Positions 1 to 8,476 of a stretch of 64,000 bases of DNA are shown in pieces (position 1 is the stretch's first letter; every line of letters starts with the position of its first letter). The notes under the pieces are model-generated. The model ran no database searches and was not told the origin of the DNA. It saw only the letters and a list, made by a program, of their open reading frames with translations. Origin of the DNA: an uncultured Oscillospiraceae bacterium (GTDB lineage: Bacteria > Bacillota > Clostridia > Oscillospirales > Acutalibacteraceae); the NCBI GenBank assembly GCA_900548545.1, contig URKX01000005.1, positions 13,437-77,436 of the forward strand. The letters run 5' to 3'. Both the position numbers and the translations under genes were made by a program.

Positions 1-810
1 TACTAGATCGTCCATATAGCTGACCCCCACCACGCGCCAGTCGCTCCCAGCCACACTGGTGAGCGAGTAAATAGCGGTGTCATCCGTATAGGCACCATCG
101 GCGTATGCTGCCAGCTTGGCGGTATTTTCAGATTTCAAGCCAGAGTATAACAGCCGTTGTTGTGGATGGTAAACGATGTTGCCGTCCTTGTCCATGAGGA
201 AACAATAGCCGTGCTGGCCAATGCTCACATTATTGATATGGCTGGCAATGCTGGAAAAGCTCAAGTCAAGCGACACCCAGGCGATCTCACCCCTTTGGGG
301 GAGGGGGGCGGTCAAGGTAACCACCCAGGGATAATACCCTATGAAAATGCTTTCCACGTGAGGGAGGGATAAAAACGAGCCCTCCGTGGAACGTGCTTTT
401 TCCAGGTTAAAGGAGAGATTTTGGCTGAAATCTTCCCGCAGCTGCTGGCCAGGGGACCAGCAGTGCAGCAAAGTGCCGTCGGAGTCGTAGCTGGTCACGG
501 CTACTACGTCGGGCCGGAAAGACAAGAAAGCTTCCAGAAGCTCATTCCTGGCGAAGTCATTTTCTGTCATGGATTCCTCTACTAGGTCCATAGCAATGTT
601 CATATCTGAGAGGTAGTTCGCAACAGTACTGGAAACCTGGGAAACTGCCTGGATACTGGTGGTGCGTGCGCCTTGCAGTACGGAGTCCCTGTACCGGTTC
701 ATAAACAGCACAGTAAGGCAACACAAGATGATGGCGACGATCCCCACCACCATAGACACCAAAATAGTGGTGACGCGCAGCCCTGTGTGGGGCGCTTTCT
801 CCTGATTCAT
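1..810 (-). CDS. Sensor histidine kinase, N-terminal part (dCache sensor), truncated by window edge
   Basis: Seen: an open frame on the minus strand running off the left edge, 270 codons visible. It opens with a short cytoplasmic tail, one membrane segment at about residues 13-36, then an extracytoplasmic domain ending in a stretch typical of double-Cache sensors (GQHGYCFLMDKDGNIVYHP). No kinase core lies inside the window, so the HisKA/HATPase part must be to the left. The ATG overlaps the stop of the response regulator upstream (ATGA), so the two are translationally coupled. Inference: the membrane sensor of a YesM/YesN-like pair, probably responding to a small extracellular ligand such as a sugar or peptide. 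The ligand cannot be read from the sequence. Confidence 0.8.
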   Translation of the reverse strand, partial: MNQEKAPHTGLRVTTILVSMVVGIVAIILCCLTVLFMNRYRDSVLQGARTTSIQAVSQVSSTVANYLSDMNIAMDLVEESMTENDFARNELLEAFLSFRPDVVAVTSYDSDGTLLHCWSPGQQLREDFSQNLSFNLEKARSTEGSFLSLPHVESIFIGYYPWVVTLTAPLPQRGEIAWVSLDLSFSSIASHINNVSIGQHGYCFLMDKDGNIVYHPQQRLLYSGLKSENTAKLAAYADGAYTDDTAIYSLTSVAGSDWRVVGVSYMDDLV

Positions 811-2087
811 TTGACGCTCTCCTTTTCCGATTCCAGCCTGCGGCGCATGGCGTTGGGAGACTCCCCGCAGTACTTTTTAAAGCAGTAGCTAAAATAATGC
901 TGGTCGGTGTAGCCGCATTTTTTTGCGATGTTTTGGATTTTCATGGTGGAATTCACAAGCAGTTCCCGGGCAGCTTCCATGCGCTTCCCAATGAGGATGT
1001 TGATAAAGGTTTCCCCGGCATATTTTTTGATGCAGGCGCTGAGGTGGTTAGGGCTTACATCCAACATCCCACTGAGGGATACCAGGGAGAGGTCTTCTTC
1101 CATGTAGCGCTGGTCTAGGGCTTCCAGCGCCCGTTTGCACAGCAGGTGCCCGCCTTTGGCAGCAGGTGCCAAGTCGTTGATAAACTGCACATAACTTTCC
1201 GAAGGGTCGCCTTGCCGAAGAGCTTCCATGGCCTCTTTGTAGGCGGTGTGAAGGGCGGTGAGGGAGTTGGTCATGCGGCTGATCCCAATGCGGCAGCGCA
1301 TCCCTAGGATGCGGACAGCCATCTGAGAAATCTCGTCCGCTAAAATATGGAGGTATTCTTCAAAATCCGAGGGGTTCCCCATCAAAACAGAGATGACTTT
1401 CCCGCCAGCAAAAAAGTTCACTCCTCGCAAATACTTGGACGACAGTGAATTAACCGGCGCCACAAAAGAGGGCGTGGTACGGTTTGCCCCCGCCTTGTCC
1501 AACAAGGTGGACACCATTACCGTGTAACAAGGTTTGTCCAACTCGTCCCGAAGGAGCCCGCATTCCCTACCATAGGCTTCGGCCTGTAAATCGTCCCATG
1601 CTTCTGCGTAGTCGTCCAGCACCAGGGGCATCAGCATAGGGGTGAGCTTGTCTTGGGCGGCCTCTTGGGCCTCTGCCTGGCGGAATAAGGCAAACTGGGC
1701 ATCGATTTTTTTGCGGATAATGCGCAGCTCCGCGATCAAACCGTCCAGAGTTAAAGGTTTGAGCATATAACTGATGATGTTGTATTGAATGGCCTGTTTG
1801 GCGTACTCGAAGTCGTCATAGCCACTGAGAAAGGCGATGTTGGTGGCGGGGCGAACCTCCCGGACGTGGCGGGCAAGCTCTATGCCGGAGATAAAGGGCA
1901 TCCGGATATCGGTCAGCAGCAGGTCGGGTTCGTACTGTTCTACCATTTGGAGAGCGTCCAGTCCGTTGCTGGCACTGCCCAGCAGTTTGAAGCCGTATTC
2001 CTGCCAGGGGACCATAGTACAAACCGCTTCGCGCAGTTCATCCTCATCATCAGCGACGATCAGTGTATAGAGTGTTTTTGTGGCCAT
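807..2087 (-). CDS. Response regulator, REC plus AraC-type DNA-binding domain (YesN-like)
   Basis: A 426-residue cytoplasmic transcription regulator. Seen: an N-terminal receiver domain with the acidic pair in ADDEDE near residue 12, the phospho-acceptor Asp in LLTDIRMP near residue 57, and the conserved Lys in MLKPLT. A linker follows, and then two helix-turn-helix motifs of the AraC/XylS type in the last 100 residues (CGYTDQHYFSYCFKKYCGESP is the second recognition region). The frame is open upstream to 2279, but 2087 is chosen because the receiver fold begins there, a GGATGG-type ribosome site precedes it, and a promoter lies between. Family knowledge: such regulators activate sugar- or peptide-uptake genes next to them, which would lie left of this window. 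Confidence 0.88.
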   Translation of the reverse strand: MATKTLYTLIVADDEDELREAVCTMVPWQEYGFKLLGSASNGLDALQMVEQYEPDLLLTDIRMPFISGIELARHVREVRPATNIAFLSGYDDFEYAKQAIQYNIISYMLKPLTLDGLIAELRIIRKKIDAQFALFRQAEAQEAAQDKLTPMLMPLVLDDYAEAWDDLQAEAYGRECGLLRDELDKPCYTVMVSTLLDKAGANRTTPSFVAPVNSLSSKYLRGVNFFAGGKVISVLMGNPSDFEEYLHILADEISQMAVRILGMRCRIGISRMTNSLTALHTAYKEAMEALRQGDPSESYVQFINDLAPAAKGGHLLCKRALEALDQRYMEEDLSLVSLSGMLDVSPNHLSACIKKYAGETFINILIGKRMEAARELLVNSTMKIQNIAKKCGYTDQHYFSYCFKKYCGESPNAMRRRLESEKESVK

Positions 2088-2178
2088 GGAATGCCCATCC
2101 TTTCTGAAACCAAAACCAGTTGAGAACTGTAGAATGGAATCTCTCATAATATACGAAATTCTTCTTGTATTCGACTTG

Positions 2179-2207
2179 ATTATAGCATATTCGTCGCTAA
2201 CGCTCAA
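2179..2207 (-). promoter_or_regulatory. Sigma-A promoter for the two-component operon
   Basis: Read on the minus strand: TTGAGC (2202-2207), 17-bp spacer, TATAAT (2179-2184). The predicted start near 2172 gives an 85-nt leader before the regulator ATG at 2087. It also argues against the longer upstream open frame being translated. Confidence 0.6.
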
Positions 2208-2348
2208 ATACTTCTTTAAAATTTTGTGCCCTTTTTTGGCTACCCGCGCCCAGACCGTCAGCATCATTAGGAACTCCAATGAAAACTTTGTAGAATCAAT
2301 CCAAGCATTGCGCGAAGGCTGGAAACGGTTCCAGCCTGTTGCTGTAAA

Positions 2349-2392
2349 AAAATAAATGTCCCCCGGCGAAATGACCGGGGAACATTTATTTT
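2349..2392. terminator. Bidirectional intrinsic terminator-like hairpin
   Basis: Long inverted repeat: an A/T-rich outer arm with a CCCCGG/CCGGGG core around an 8-nt loop, and T-runs on both strands. It sits upstream of the minus-strand regulator and upstream of the plus-strand gene at 2887, so neither neighbour obviously needs it. It may end a transcript from a gene that has been lost. Confidence 0.6.
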
Positions 2393-2886
2393 TGTTGAAA
2401 GAAACAACAGAGGCAGCGCCAGTTTGACCTGATCCTGCCCCTGCTTTTTCTCAAAAGGCATATCGCTCTTGCCATATCTTGGGCCTTGCGTTTTTCGAAA
2501 TTATGTTCTATAATCAAAACGCAGTGATCGAACTAATTTTCGATATTGTAAGAAAGCGTGCAGCCATCTGCGCAGAAAAGGCACGGTGCCCGCAACAACC
2601 TCAAGCCTTATTACGTCAGCATGGAGGGTACAACAGGGGCGCTGTTCCTACACCATCAACTTGGAGGTTGCTGAAAACTGTCCTGACGGCACGATTTGCC
2701 TTGCGGTGAGCCCACTCATCACGGTTTTCGATTTTGTGCCGGACAAACTGATGGGAAAGCCGCGGCGGCCAGTGAGATGGGGTGGGCAGACAGTGTAGAG
2801 CCGCTCTTGATATTGAAAGAGGCTGCTGTTCCATTTGGGAATATTTACGCGATAACAGAGTTGGGAACGGAAGGAGATGCTCCCGC
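2393..2886. other. Gene-free stretch
   Basis: About 490 bases with short overlapping open frames in several phases but none with a convincing start, codon pattern or recognisable domain. It could be decayed coding sequence. Only the AAGGAG ribosome site for the gene at 2887 is clear. Confidence 0.4.
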
Positions 2887-3138
2887 ATGAAAGATTTTGT
2901 CCGCCGCAAACAGTATGTAGAGGTGATTGCTACCCACTACATTGATGGCAGCGTGCGGCCCCAGAAAATCGTTCTGGCTACTGGGCCGGTGTATGAGATC
3001 GAGGACAGCCGGGAAACGGCTCTCGGCAAGGCACACACCACCGGGGAACTGGCCCGGCGCTATGTGGTGAAAATCAAGGGGAAGGAAACCTACCTTTACG
3101 AAACCAGCGGACGGTGGTTTGTGGAGATGAAGGTATAG
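2887..3138 (+). CDS. Small conserved-looking hypothetical protein (83 aa)
   Basis: Not recognised. Start chosen at 2887 because a strong AAGGAG lies at normal spacing. The upstream in-frame extension to 2782 has no ribosome site. The product is soluble, basic and beta-rich in appearance, with no signal peptide, membrane segment or Cys pair; the C-terminal half (RRYVVKIKGKETYLYETSGRWFVEMKV region) reads like a small beta barrel or sheet protein. No operon partner: the next genes are on the other strand. Coding character looks real (synonymous-type codon use, clean start), but the function is unknown. Confidence 0.55.
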   Translation: MKDFVRRKQYVEVIATHYIDGSVRPQKIVLATGPVYEIEDSRETALGKAHTTGELARRYVVKIKGKETYLYETSGRWFVEMKV

Positions 3139-3221
3139 CCGGGTTTTCCCAGACAACCAAAGGCTTCCCCGGGATCGTTCGCATAATGGTTAAGTTTCGG
3201 AACTGCGTGGGCCCAGCTTTT

Positions 3222-4103
3222 CTATCTGGCTGGAAATTCCACCCACACCGTCAGTGTGCCGTTTTGAAAGTTCGACCCTATGCTGCCGTCCATGCGCTGA
3301 GCCAGCTCTTTGGCAATAGAGAGCCCCAGCCCTGTGGATTGCCGGGAACTTTCCACAGTATAAAATCGGTCGAACAGCCGCCCGGCGGAGATCGGGTCCA
3401 ATCCCGGGGCCAGATTGGAGAAAATCATTTGGCCGCGTTGGGTGACCGTGACCGCCAAATCCCCTCCGCTGTACTTCAGGGCGTTTGCCAGGATATTCCC
3501 CAGCACGCGGGAGAGGGCGCCCCGGTCCACTTGCCGCACCACCGGGCTTTCAGGGAGGAATATCTGGGGGACGGCGCCCTTTTGCTGGAAGGCCCCGTAA
3601 AAGGACAGCAAACTTTCCTCCACCGCAGCCCGCAGGTCTACGGGCTCTAGGGTGAGGACAGTTTCATCCGCCGCCAGAGAGTATCGGAACAACTCCTCGG
3701 TCATGGCTTTCATAGCCTTCGTCCGGCCTTCTATTTGTCTCAGGTACCGGGAGGCGTCCGGGGGAAGGGCCTCACCTTTTAACAGTTCCACATAGCCGGT
3801 AAGAGCTGTCAATGGCGTGCGCAGGTCGTGAGAGACGTTCACCACCGCCTCCTTCACATCCCGGTCGCCCTGCTGGTAGCGCAGGCGCTCCTCCCGCAGC
3901 AGCCGCAGCTCCTGGTTGAGGGCTGCCGCCAGCCGCCGCAGCTCCCTGTCCCGGCATGGCAGGGATAGTAGGGTATTGGTGTCCCTGTCCAGTTTTTGGG
4001 CCAAATCCAGCCGAAGCGCCTTTACGCCCCGGTGCAGCAGCCAGATCTTTACCCCCAGTGTTGCCACAATCACCGCCAGTACCGACGCTGCCAACCAGCC
4101 CAT
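3222..4103 (-). CDS. Sensor histidine kinase of an ABC-transporter-linked two-component system
   Basis: A 293-residue membrane kinase. Seen: one membrane segment at residues 2-25 followed directly by a helical region, the HisKA box with the phospho-acceptor His in SHDLRTPLTALTGY (about residue 91), and a HATPase domain with N-box NILANALKYS and G-box STGLGLSIAKELAQ. There is no sizable extracellular domain, as in intramembrane-sensing kinases. It is the last gene of a minus-strand operon (regulator, ATPase, permease, kinase). Family knowledge: this arrangement is typical of systems that sense or resist antimicrobial peptides, with the transporter acting as the detector. That role is inference here. 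Confidence 0.88.
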   Translation of the reverse strand: MGWLAASVLAVIVATLGVKIWLLHRGVKALRLDLAQKLDRDTNTLLSLPCRDRELRRLAAALNQELRLLREERLRYQQGDRDVKEAVVNVSHDLRTPLTALTGYVELLKGEALPPDASRYLRQIEGRTKAMKAMTEELFRYSLAADETVLTLEPVDLRAAVEESLLSFYGAFQQKGAVPQIFLPESPVVRQVDRGALSRVLGNILANALKYSGGDLAVTVTQRGQMIFSNLAPGLDPISAGRLFDRFYTVESSRQSTGLGLSIAKELAQRMDGSIGSNFQNGTLTVWVEFPAR

Positions 4104-4115
4104 AGAATCCGCTCC

Positions 4116-4958
4116 TTACTTGATGTCTTTCTTCCGGAATAGGATAATCCCCACCGCCGTGGTCAGGGCAGTGAACAGGACGGACAGCCCTGCCAGCTCC
4201 CAGGGTTTTTCTGCTGTTAGATTGACAAACTGGAAGTATTGGCTGGTGGGAAGAAAATACGCCAGAACCTGCAAAACCACCCGGACGGGTCCGTCCACGT
4301 ATTGGGGATTGGGTACCTCCGGGGCATTGTAGTCGGGCTGGTACATGGTGATGTTTCCCATCTGTACTTCTTCCACGGGCGGTACGGTAGGGGGCTCGCT
4401 GACCAGGGCGAAAACATAGTTCCCTACAAACAGTAAGGTCACAAATACCAGCAGGCTGGTCACAACAGCTGCCGACCGGTTGGAGATAGCCATGGCCAGC
4501 AGCGCGGCCAGAGAGCCTCCGGCCAACACTGTTCCCAAAGTTCCCAAAAAATACCCGGCCAGCTTCCAGCCTTCCATCTGGAAAGGCCCCCAGAAGATCA
4601 GCCCGTAAACGGTTCCCACAATCTCAGCGGTAAGGCCAAGACACAGGGCGATAAACAGGGCCGTAACCCAGCTTGCCAAGTAGATCTGGGAACGGCTTCT
4701 GCCGCAGATTATCTGGTTGCGGAAGGTGCCGCTGCTATACCCGCTTCCCAGAAACAGCCCGCACAAAACGGACACCATGAGAAAGCTCCAGGTAGGATAG
4801 GCGAACATATCTGAGTCTGGACCGGCATTCGTCAGGCCCAGATCCACTTGGCTTGACTTTATCAACAGTATCTCGAAAGCTGCTTGTGCCAAAAGCATGA
4901 AGTAAAATAGTTTACAGCGTACCAGCCGGTACAGGTTTGCCGAAATCAAATTACGCAT
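4116..4958 (-). CDS. ABC-2 type transporter permease
   Basis: A 280-residue integral membrane protein with about six membrane segments: an N-terminal anchor near residues 17-35, a cluster between residues 55 and 185, a large soluble loop at roughly 190-235 (rich in Pro, Glu and Asn), and a last helix before the basic end FRKKDIK. No ATP-binding motifs. Its start overlaps the end of the ATPase gene by 8 nt, so the two are co-translated. Together they form the export or efflux pump partnered with the flanking regulator and kinase. The substrate is not evident; a peptide antibiotic or a lipid is most usual for this class. Confidence 0.82.
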   Translation of the reverse strand: MRNLISANLYRLVRCKLFYFMLLAQAAFEILLIKSSQVDLGLTNAGPDSDMFAYPTWSFLMVSVLCGLFLGSGYSSGTFRNQIICGRSRSQIYLASWVTALFIALCLGLTAEIVGTVYGLIFWGPFQMEGWKLAGYFLGTLGTVLAGGSLAALLAMAISNRSAAVVTSLLVFVTLLFVGNYVFALVSEPPTVPPVEEVQMGNITMYQPDYNAPEVPNPQYVDGPVRVVLQVLAYFLPTSQYFQFVNLTAEKPWELAGLSVLFTALTTAVGIILFRKKDIK

Positions 4959-5865
4959 CCCGCTCGCCTCCCACCAAATTGATAAAGTAGCTTTCCAAGC
5001 TCTCGTCCCGCTCTTTGAGGGAGATGAGTTGGCATCCTTCTCCTTTCAGAGCATCCACCAGCTGGGTGACGTTTACCTGCTGGTAAATATCCACCTGGTT
5101 CTCCCCGGCTACAGCGTAGGGTAGCCCCATTTTGTCCAGCACAAAGCACAAAGCGGGGGCGTTGGTGACAGTGGCTCGCAAACACTTGCGGCAAGCGGCC
5201 TCCACCTCCTGGGCGGTGACCTGCCGCACCAGCCGTCCCTTGTCCAAAAAGCCGTAGTGGGTGGCAAGCTTCGACAGCTCGTCCAAAATGTGGGAGGAGA
5301 TCAGTACGGTGATTTGCCGCTCCCGGTTGAGCTTTAAGATCAGCTCCCGCATCTCCACAATGCCCTGGGGGTCCAGGCCGTTGGTGGGCTCGTCCAGCAC
5401 CAGAAAATCCGGGTCGCCGCACAGGGCCACGGCAATTCCAAGCCGCTGCTTCATCCCTAACGAGAAGTGACCGGCTTTTTTCTTCCCAGCGCGGGAAAGG
5501 CCCGCCAACTCTAACAGCTCTGGGATCCCCTTCTCATCGGGCAAGCCCAGAACACGGTATTGGAGTTTCAGATTCTGCTCAGCGGTCATGTCTGGGTAGA
5601 GGGAAGGGGTTTCCACCACGGCGCCCATCCGCCGCCGGGCTCTGTGAAGGGCCTTTTCCCCAGATCGTGCTCCATACAGGGCGTAGTCCCCGGCGGTGGG
5701 TTCTTGCAGGCCGCAGATCACCCGGATGAGGGTGGTCTTGCCCGCGCCATTTTTACCAACTAGGCCGTAAATGGCTCCTTTGGGCACGTTAATGTTCACA
5801 TTCTCCAGAGCAGTGAAGCGCCGGTAACGCTTGCAAAGCTCATAGGTCTGCAACACAGCTTCCAT
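4951..5865 (-). CDS. ABC transporter ATP-binding protein
   Basis: A 304-residue cytoplasmic ATPase. Seen: Walker A GKNGAGKTTL near residue 41, Q-loop after it, signature LGMKQRLGIA near residue 133, Walker B FLVLDEPTNGLD and the switch His in SSHILDEL. A C-terminal extension of about 90 residues follows the nucleotide-binding domain, common in BcrA/NatA-like and lantibiotic-immunity ATPases. Start at 5865 is preferred over 5895 because an AAGGAGGT site stands directly before it. It energises the adjoining permease. Confidence 0.9.
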   Translation of the reverse strand: MEAVLQTYELCKRYRRFTALENVNINVPKGAIYGLVGKNGAGKTTLIRVICGLQEPTAGDYALYGARSGEKALHRARRRMGAVVETPSLYPDMTAEQNLKLQYRVLGLPDEKGIPELLELAGLSRAGKKKAGHFSLGMKQRLGIAVALCGDPDFLVLDEPTNGLDPQGIVEMRELILKLNRERQITVLISSHILDELSKLATHYGFLDKGRLVRQVTAQEVEAACRKCLRATVTNAPALCFVLDKMGLPYAVAGENQVDIYQQVNVTQLVDALKGEGCQLISLKERDESLESYFINLVGGERDA

Positions 5866-5945
5866 GTTTGATACCTCCTTGCGGTTTGGTGCCATCTTAC
5901 CATGAAATGATCAAGAAACCGGCAAAGAAAAGGGTCAAGATTTTG

Positions 5946-6614
5946 TCAAGATTTTGGTGCCCCCAACAGGAATCCAATGCCCCACACTGACTGGATGCAG
6001 TCTCCAGCCCCGGCGTCCCGCAATTTTTTTCGCAGGTTGCTCATGTGCTGCTTGAGGGAGCTCTCTGTACAGTCTGGGGTGTCTTGGCTGATAGAGTCCA
6101 AAATAACCGACTTTGCCACAGCCTTCCCCGGGTTCATCAGCAGGAGTTTTAACAGTGCGTATTCCGTCCTGGTGACGTGGATAGGATCCCCCGCCACTGT
6201 TACCCCGCAGCTCTTTTGATCCAATATAATGTTTTGCCATTTGAGCACCGGGGAGCGGGGCGCTTCCTGGGCCCGAAGCTGTACCTGGATGCGGGCCAGC
6301 AGCTCGGGGATTTCGAAGGGCTTTGTTAAATAGTCTGCCGCCCCGTCCAACAGCAGTGTTACCTTGTCCTCCAACCCGGCCCTGGCGCTGAGAACGATCA
6401 CTGGAATACCCTGCAAATGGGGCAGCACCTCCTCCCCGGGAAGGCCAGGAAGCATTAGATCCAGCAGTGCTAAATCCGGCGTCTCCCGTTCTAAGAGATA
6501 CAGTGCCTCCGTACCGGAATAGGCCCGGCGTACAGCGTAACCCTGCTGTTCCAGCACTTCCTCCAATAGATTCCCGATGGGCAGGTCGTCCTCAATGACG
6601 GCGATAGTAGTCAT
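5946..6614 (-). CDS. Response regulator, OmpR/PhoB family
   Basis: A 222-residue DNA-binding regulator. Seen: a receiver domain with IEDD at residues 7-10, the phospho-acceptor Asp in LLDLMLPG near residue 52, conserved Lys in LTKPFE, and a winged-helix effector domain (TRTEYALLKLLL, then SSLKQHMSNLRKKL as recognition helix, then the C-terminal hairpin VWGIGFLL). It has a strong AAGGAGG ribosome site and heads the operon that encodes the ABC pump and the kinase at 3222. Inference: when phosphorylated it turns on its own operon or the pump genes. Confidence 0.9.
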   Translation of the reverse strand: MTTIAVIEDDLPIGNLLEEVLEQQGYAVRRAYSGTEALYLLERETPDLALLDLMLPGLPGEEVLPHLQGIPVIVLSARAGLEDKVTLLLDGAADYLTKPFEIPELLARIQVQLRAQEAPRSPVLKWQNIILDQKSCGVTVAGDPIHVTRTEYALLKLLLMNPGKAVAKSVILDSISQDTPDCTESSLKQHMSNLRKKLRDAGAGDCIQSVWGIGFLLGAPKS

Positions 6615-6637
6615 ACTGTTCCCTCCTTGTTTCTACC

Positions 6638-6666
6638 AGGGTAGCGGAGTTTGGGCTGGTTGTCAA
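6638..6666 (-). promoter_or_regulatory. Sigma-A promoter of the regulator/ABC/kinase operon
   Basis: Minus strand: consensus TTGACA (6661-6666), 17-bp spacer, TACCCT (6638-6643), about 24 nt before the regulator ATG. A perfect -35 with a weak -10 suits a promoter that needs an activator. Confidence 0.55.
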
Positions 6667-7102
6667 GGGAAGATGGGGAAAATGCACCAATGGGGCTGAG
6701 TGTTGTTGGGGAGATATGCTGAGAAACAGGTAGAAGGGAAAGCAGCCTGGGAAGGGCTGAAAAGGCAACACATAGAAGCACGAGATAAGAGGGAGAGATG
6801 ATGTGCGTCCGACAGAACCGGCTACGACGGGCCCTATTTCTTAGAAAACCTAAGAAAAAAGGAAGCCCTTGAAAGCCACCGCCTAACGGTGGAAGCCCCC
6901 CCAAAAAAGGCAGGGTCTTTTTTCGGTTTAAAACTAGGGGTTAGGCATAGGTTTCTCTTGGGAAGCTCCGATTTGATACAACGATCTGGAGGGAGGAACC
7001 CGCCATACCAAGAGGCGTGCCAACAACTAACGGCAGCGTTTTTGCCTTATCGATGATTTCGGCCACAGTTGTGTCCCTAGCGGCTGCGCTTGTACAGAAA
7101 AA
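6667..7102. other. Gene-poor region with short unassigned frames
   Basis: No gene can be named. A small stem at 6877-6893 (CCACCG/CGGTGG) is visible. A minus-strand frame of 56 codons (6941-7111, GTG start inside the hairpin at 7103) has protein-like composition. A plus-strand frame over the same bases follows a GGAGGGAGG ribosome-like site (6990-6998) but lacks an ATG. Candidate structured RNA or decayed gene; see findings. Confidence 0.3.
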
Positions 7103-7129
7103 CACCCGCACGCTTCCTGCGTGCGGGTG
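7103..7129 (-). terminator. Second intrinsic terminator downstream of tRNA-Leu
   Basis: Perfect 11-bp stem (CACCCGCACGC and its complement) with a 5-nt loop and a TTTTT run on the minus strand. It lies 80 nt beyond the tRNA's own terminator. Confidence 0.6.
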
Positions 7130-7208
7130 AAATTGATGGGAAGGGTAAAATAAAGGTTATGCTACCACGAAGATACCGCTGTCAACGTGCGCATATTCAT
7201 TCAAAGCA

Positions 7209-7244
7209 ATAAAAAGAGTCCGAACGCAAATTGCGCCCGGACTC
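7209..7244 (-). terminator. Intrinsic terminator of tRNA-Leu
   Basis: GAGTCCG/CGGACTC stem with an inner CGCAA/TTGCG pairing, followed by TTTTT on the minus strand, 5 nt past the tRNA 3' end. Confidence 0.75.
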
Positions 7245-7248
7245 ACTA

Positions 7249-7335
7249 TGGTGCCGCTGACCGGATTTGAACCGGTACGGTATTGCTACCGAGGGATTTT
7301 AAGTCCCTTGTGTCTGCCGATTTCACCACAGCGGC
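7249..7335 (-). tRNA. tRNA-Leu (anticodon TAA), CCA encoded
   Basis: An 87-nt tRNA on the minus strand with the acceptor stem GCCGCTG/CAGCGGC, discriminator A and an encoded CCA. The anticodon loop CTTAAAA gives TAA, reading UUA. The long variable arm expected of a class II tRNA is present (CGGTAGCAATACCG), and the T-loop GGTTCAAATCC is intact. It has its own terminator and appears to be transcribed alone. Confidence 0.95.
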
Positions 7336-7436
7336 AAATAGCCATTACCAGATAGCTTTTTTATGTTACCACAGAGCCGCAGGAAAATCAAGGGGAGGCT
7401 CCTGTAAAAAATACTGGAAAATTCAAAAGAAATGCA

Positions 7437-7466
7437 TTTACATTTAGTACCTCATTATAGTATACT
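7437..7466 (+). promoter_or_regulatory. Probable sigma-A promoter of the sugar kinase gene
   Basis: TTTACA (7437-7442), 18-bp spacer, TATACT (7461-7466), about 50 nt before the ATG at 7516. Confidence 0.5.
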
Positions 7467-7515
7467 TGAAATTACATAGGGGAGGACCCGAATTTTTTCT
7501 AAAGGAGCAATTGCT

Positions 7516-8472
7516 ATGTACTATCTTGGAATTGACCTTGGCGGCACCAACATTGCCGTCGGTATCGTGGACGATAACAATCAGATCATTGCCCGCGCTA
7601 CGTCGAAAACGAAGCTCGATAACGCCGAGCAAGTGGCTGATGCCATGGCGGAAACAGTTTACGCCGCGTTGAAAAACGCTAACATCACCTTGGATGATGT
7701 TCCGTGGGTAGGCCTGGGCTCTCCCGGGACCATCAACAAAGCCACTGGCATTATCGAATATGCCAACAACCTGCCCTTTAAAAATACACCCATGGAGAAG
7801 ATGCTCTCGGAACGTTTGGAAGGCAAAAAAGTCCTCATGGAAAACGACGCCAACGCTGCCGCTTTCGGTGAGTATATGGCCGGGGCGCTCAAGGGCGCGG
7901 ACAACGCTGTGGCCATCACCTTGGGTACCGGTGTAGGCGGTGGCATCATCATCGACCACAAGATCTATTCCGGCAGCAACTTTGCCGGCGCTGAACTGGG
8001 ACACTCCGTCATCGTGGTGGATGGACGTCCCTGCACCTGCGGCCGCCATGGCTGCTGGGAAACCTATGCCTCTGCCACTGGTTTGATTAAGACAACCAAA
8101 GAGCATATGAAGGAAGCCCCCAAGGACTCCCCCCTGTGGACGCTGGTGGACGGCGATATCGAAAAGGTCAGTGGCCGTACCGCGTTCGATGCCATGCGTC
8201 AGGGTGACCCTGTTGGTAAAAAGATTGTGGATGAGTATGTGAAGTATCTTGGTGTAGGCCTGGTAGATATGATCAATATTTTCCAGCCGGATATCCTTTG
8301 TATTGGCGGCGGCATCTCCAATGAGCGGGAAACTTTAATGGCGCCTGTTCGGGAGTTTGTGGAGCGTGAACAGTATGCCCGCAATTCCGCTAAAAAGACT
8401 GTGATTTGCAGGGCGGAACTGGGCAACGACGCCGGTATCATCGGCGCGGCATTGTTGGGCAAGGAGGCCTGA
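7516..8472 (+). CDS. glcK: ROK family glucokinase
   Basis: A 318-residue cytoplasmic kinase that phosphorylates glucose (or a close hexose) with ATP as it enters glycolysis. Seen: the ATP phosphate-binding loop GIDLGGTN at residues 5-12, the catalytic ENDANAAA region near residue 112, the ROK signature with sugar-binding ELGH near residue 160, and the zinc motif CxCGxxGCxE (CTCGRHGCWE) near residue 173. There is no N-terminal helix-turn-helix, so this is an enzyme and not a ROK repressor. Ribosome site AAAGGAG precedes the ATG. The aldose epimerase gene starts 4 nt after the stop, indicating a small sugar-entry operon. Specificity for glucose over N-acetyl-sugars is family-based. Confidence 0.9.
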   Translation: MYYLGIDLGGTNIAVGIVDDNNQIIARATSKTKLDNAEQVADAMAETVYAALKNANITLDDVPWVGLGSPGTINKATGIIEYANNLPFKNTPMEKMLSERLEGKKVLMENDANAAAFGEYMAGALKGADNAVAITLGTGVGGGIIIDHKIYSGSNFAGAELGHSVIVVDGRPCTCGRHGCWETYASATGLIKTTKEHMKEAPKDSPLWTLVDGDIEKVSGRTAFDAMRQGDPVGKKIVDEYVKYLGVGLVDMINIFQPDILCIGGGISNERETLMAPVREFVEREQYARNSAKKTVICRAELGNDAGIIGAALLGKEA

Positions 8473-8476
8473 TTCC

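Noticed and set aside
2586..2909. Short frames on both strands in the gap before the small gene
   Set aside because: No ribosome sites, frames overlap in all phases, and no domain is recognisable.
6740..6800. Bases resembling the SRP RNA tip (GGGAAAGCAGCC)
   Set aside because: The flanking bases do not form the conserved helix 8 or the GGAA tetraloop with its asymmetric loop; likeness is limited to about ten bases.
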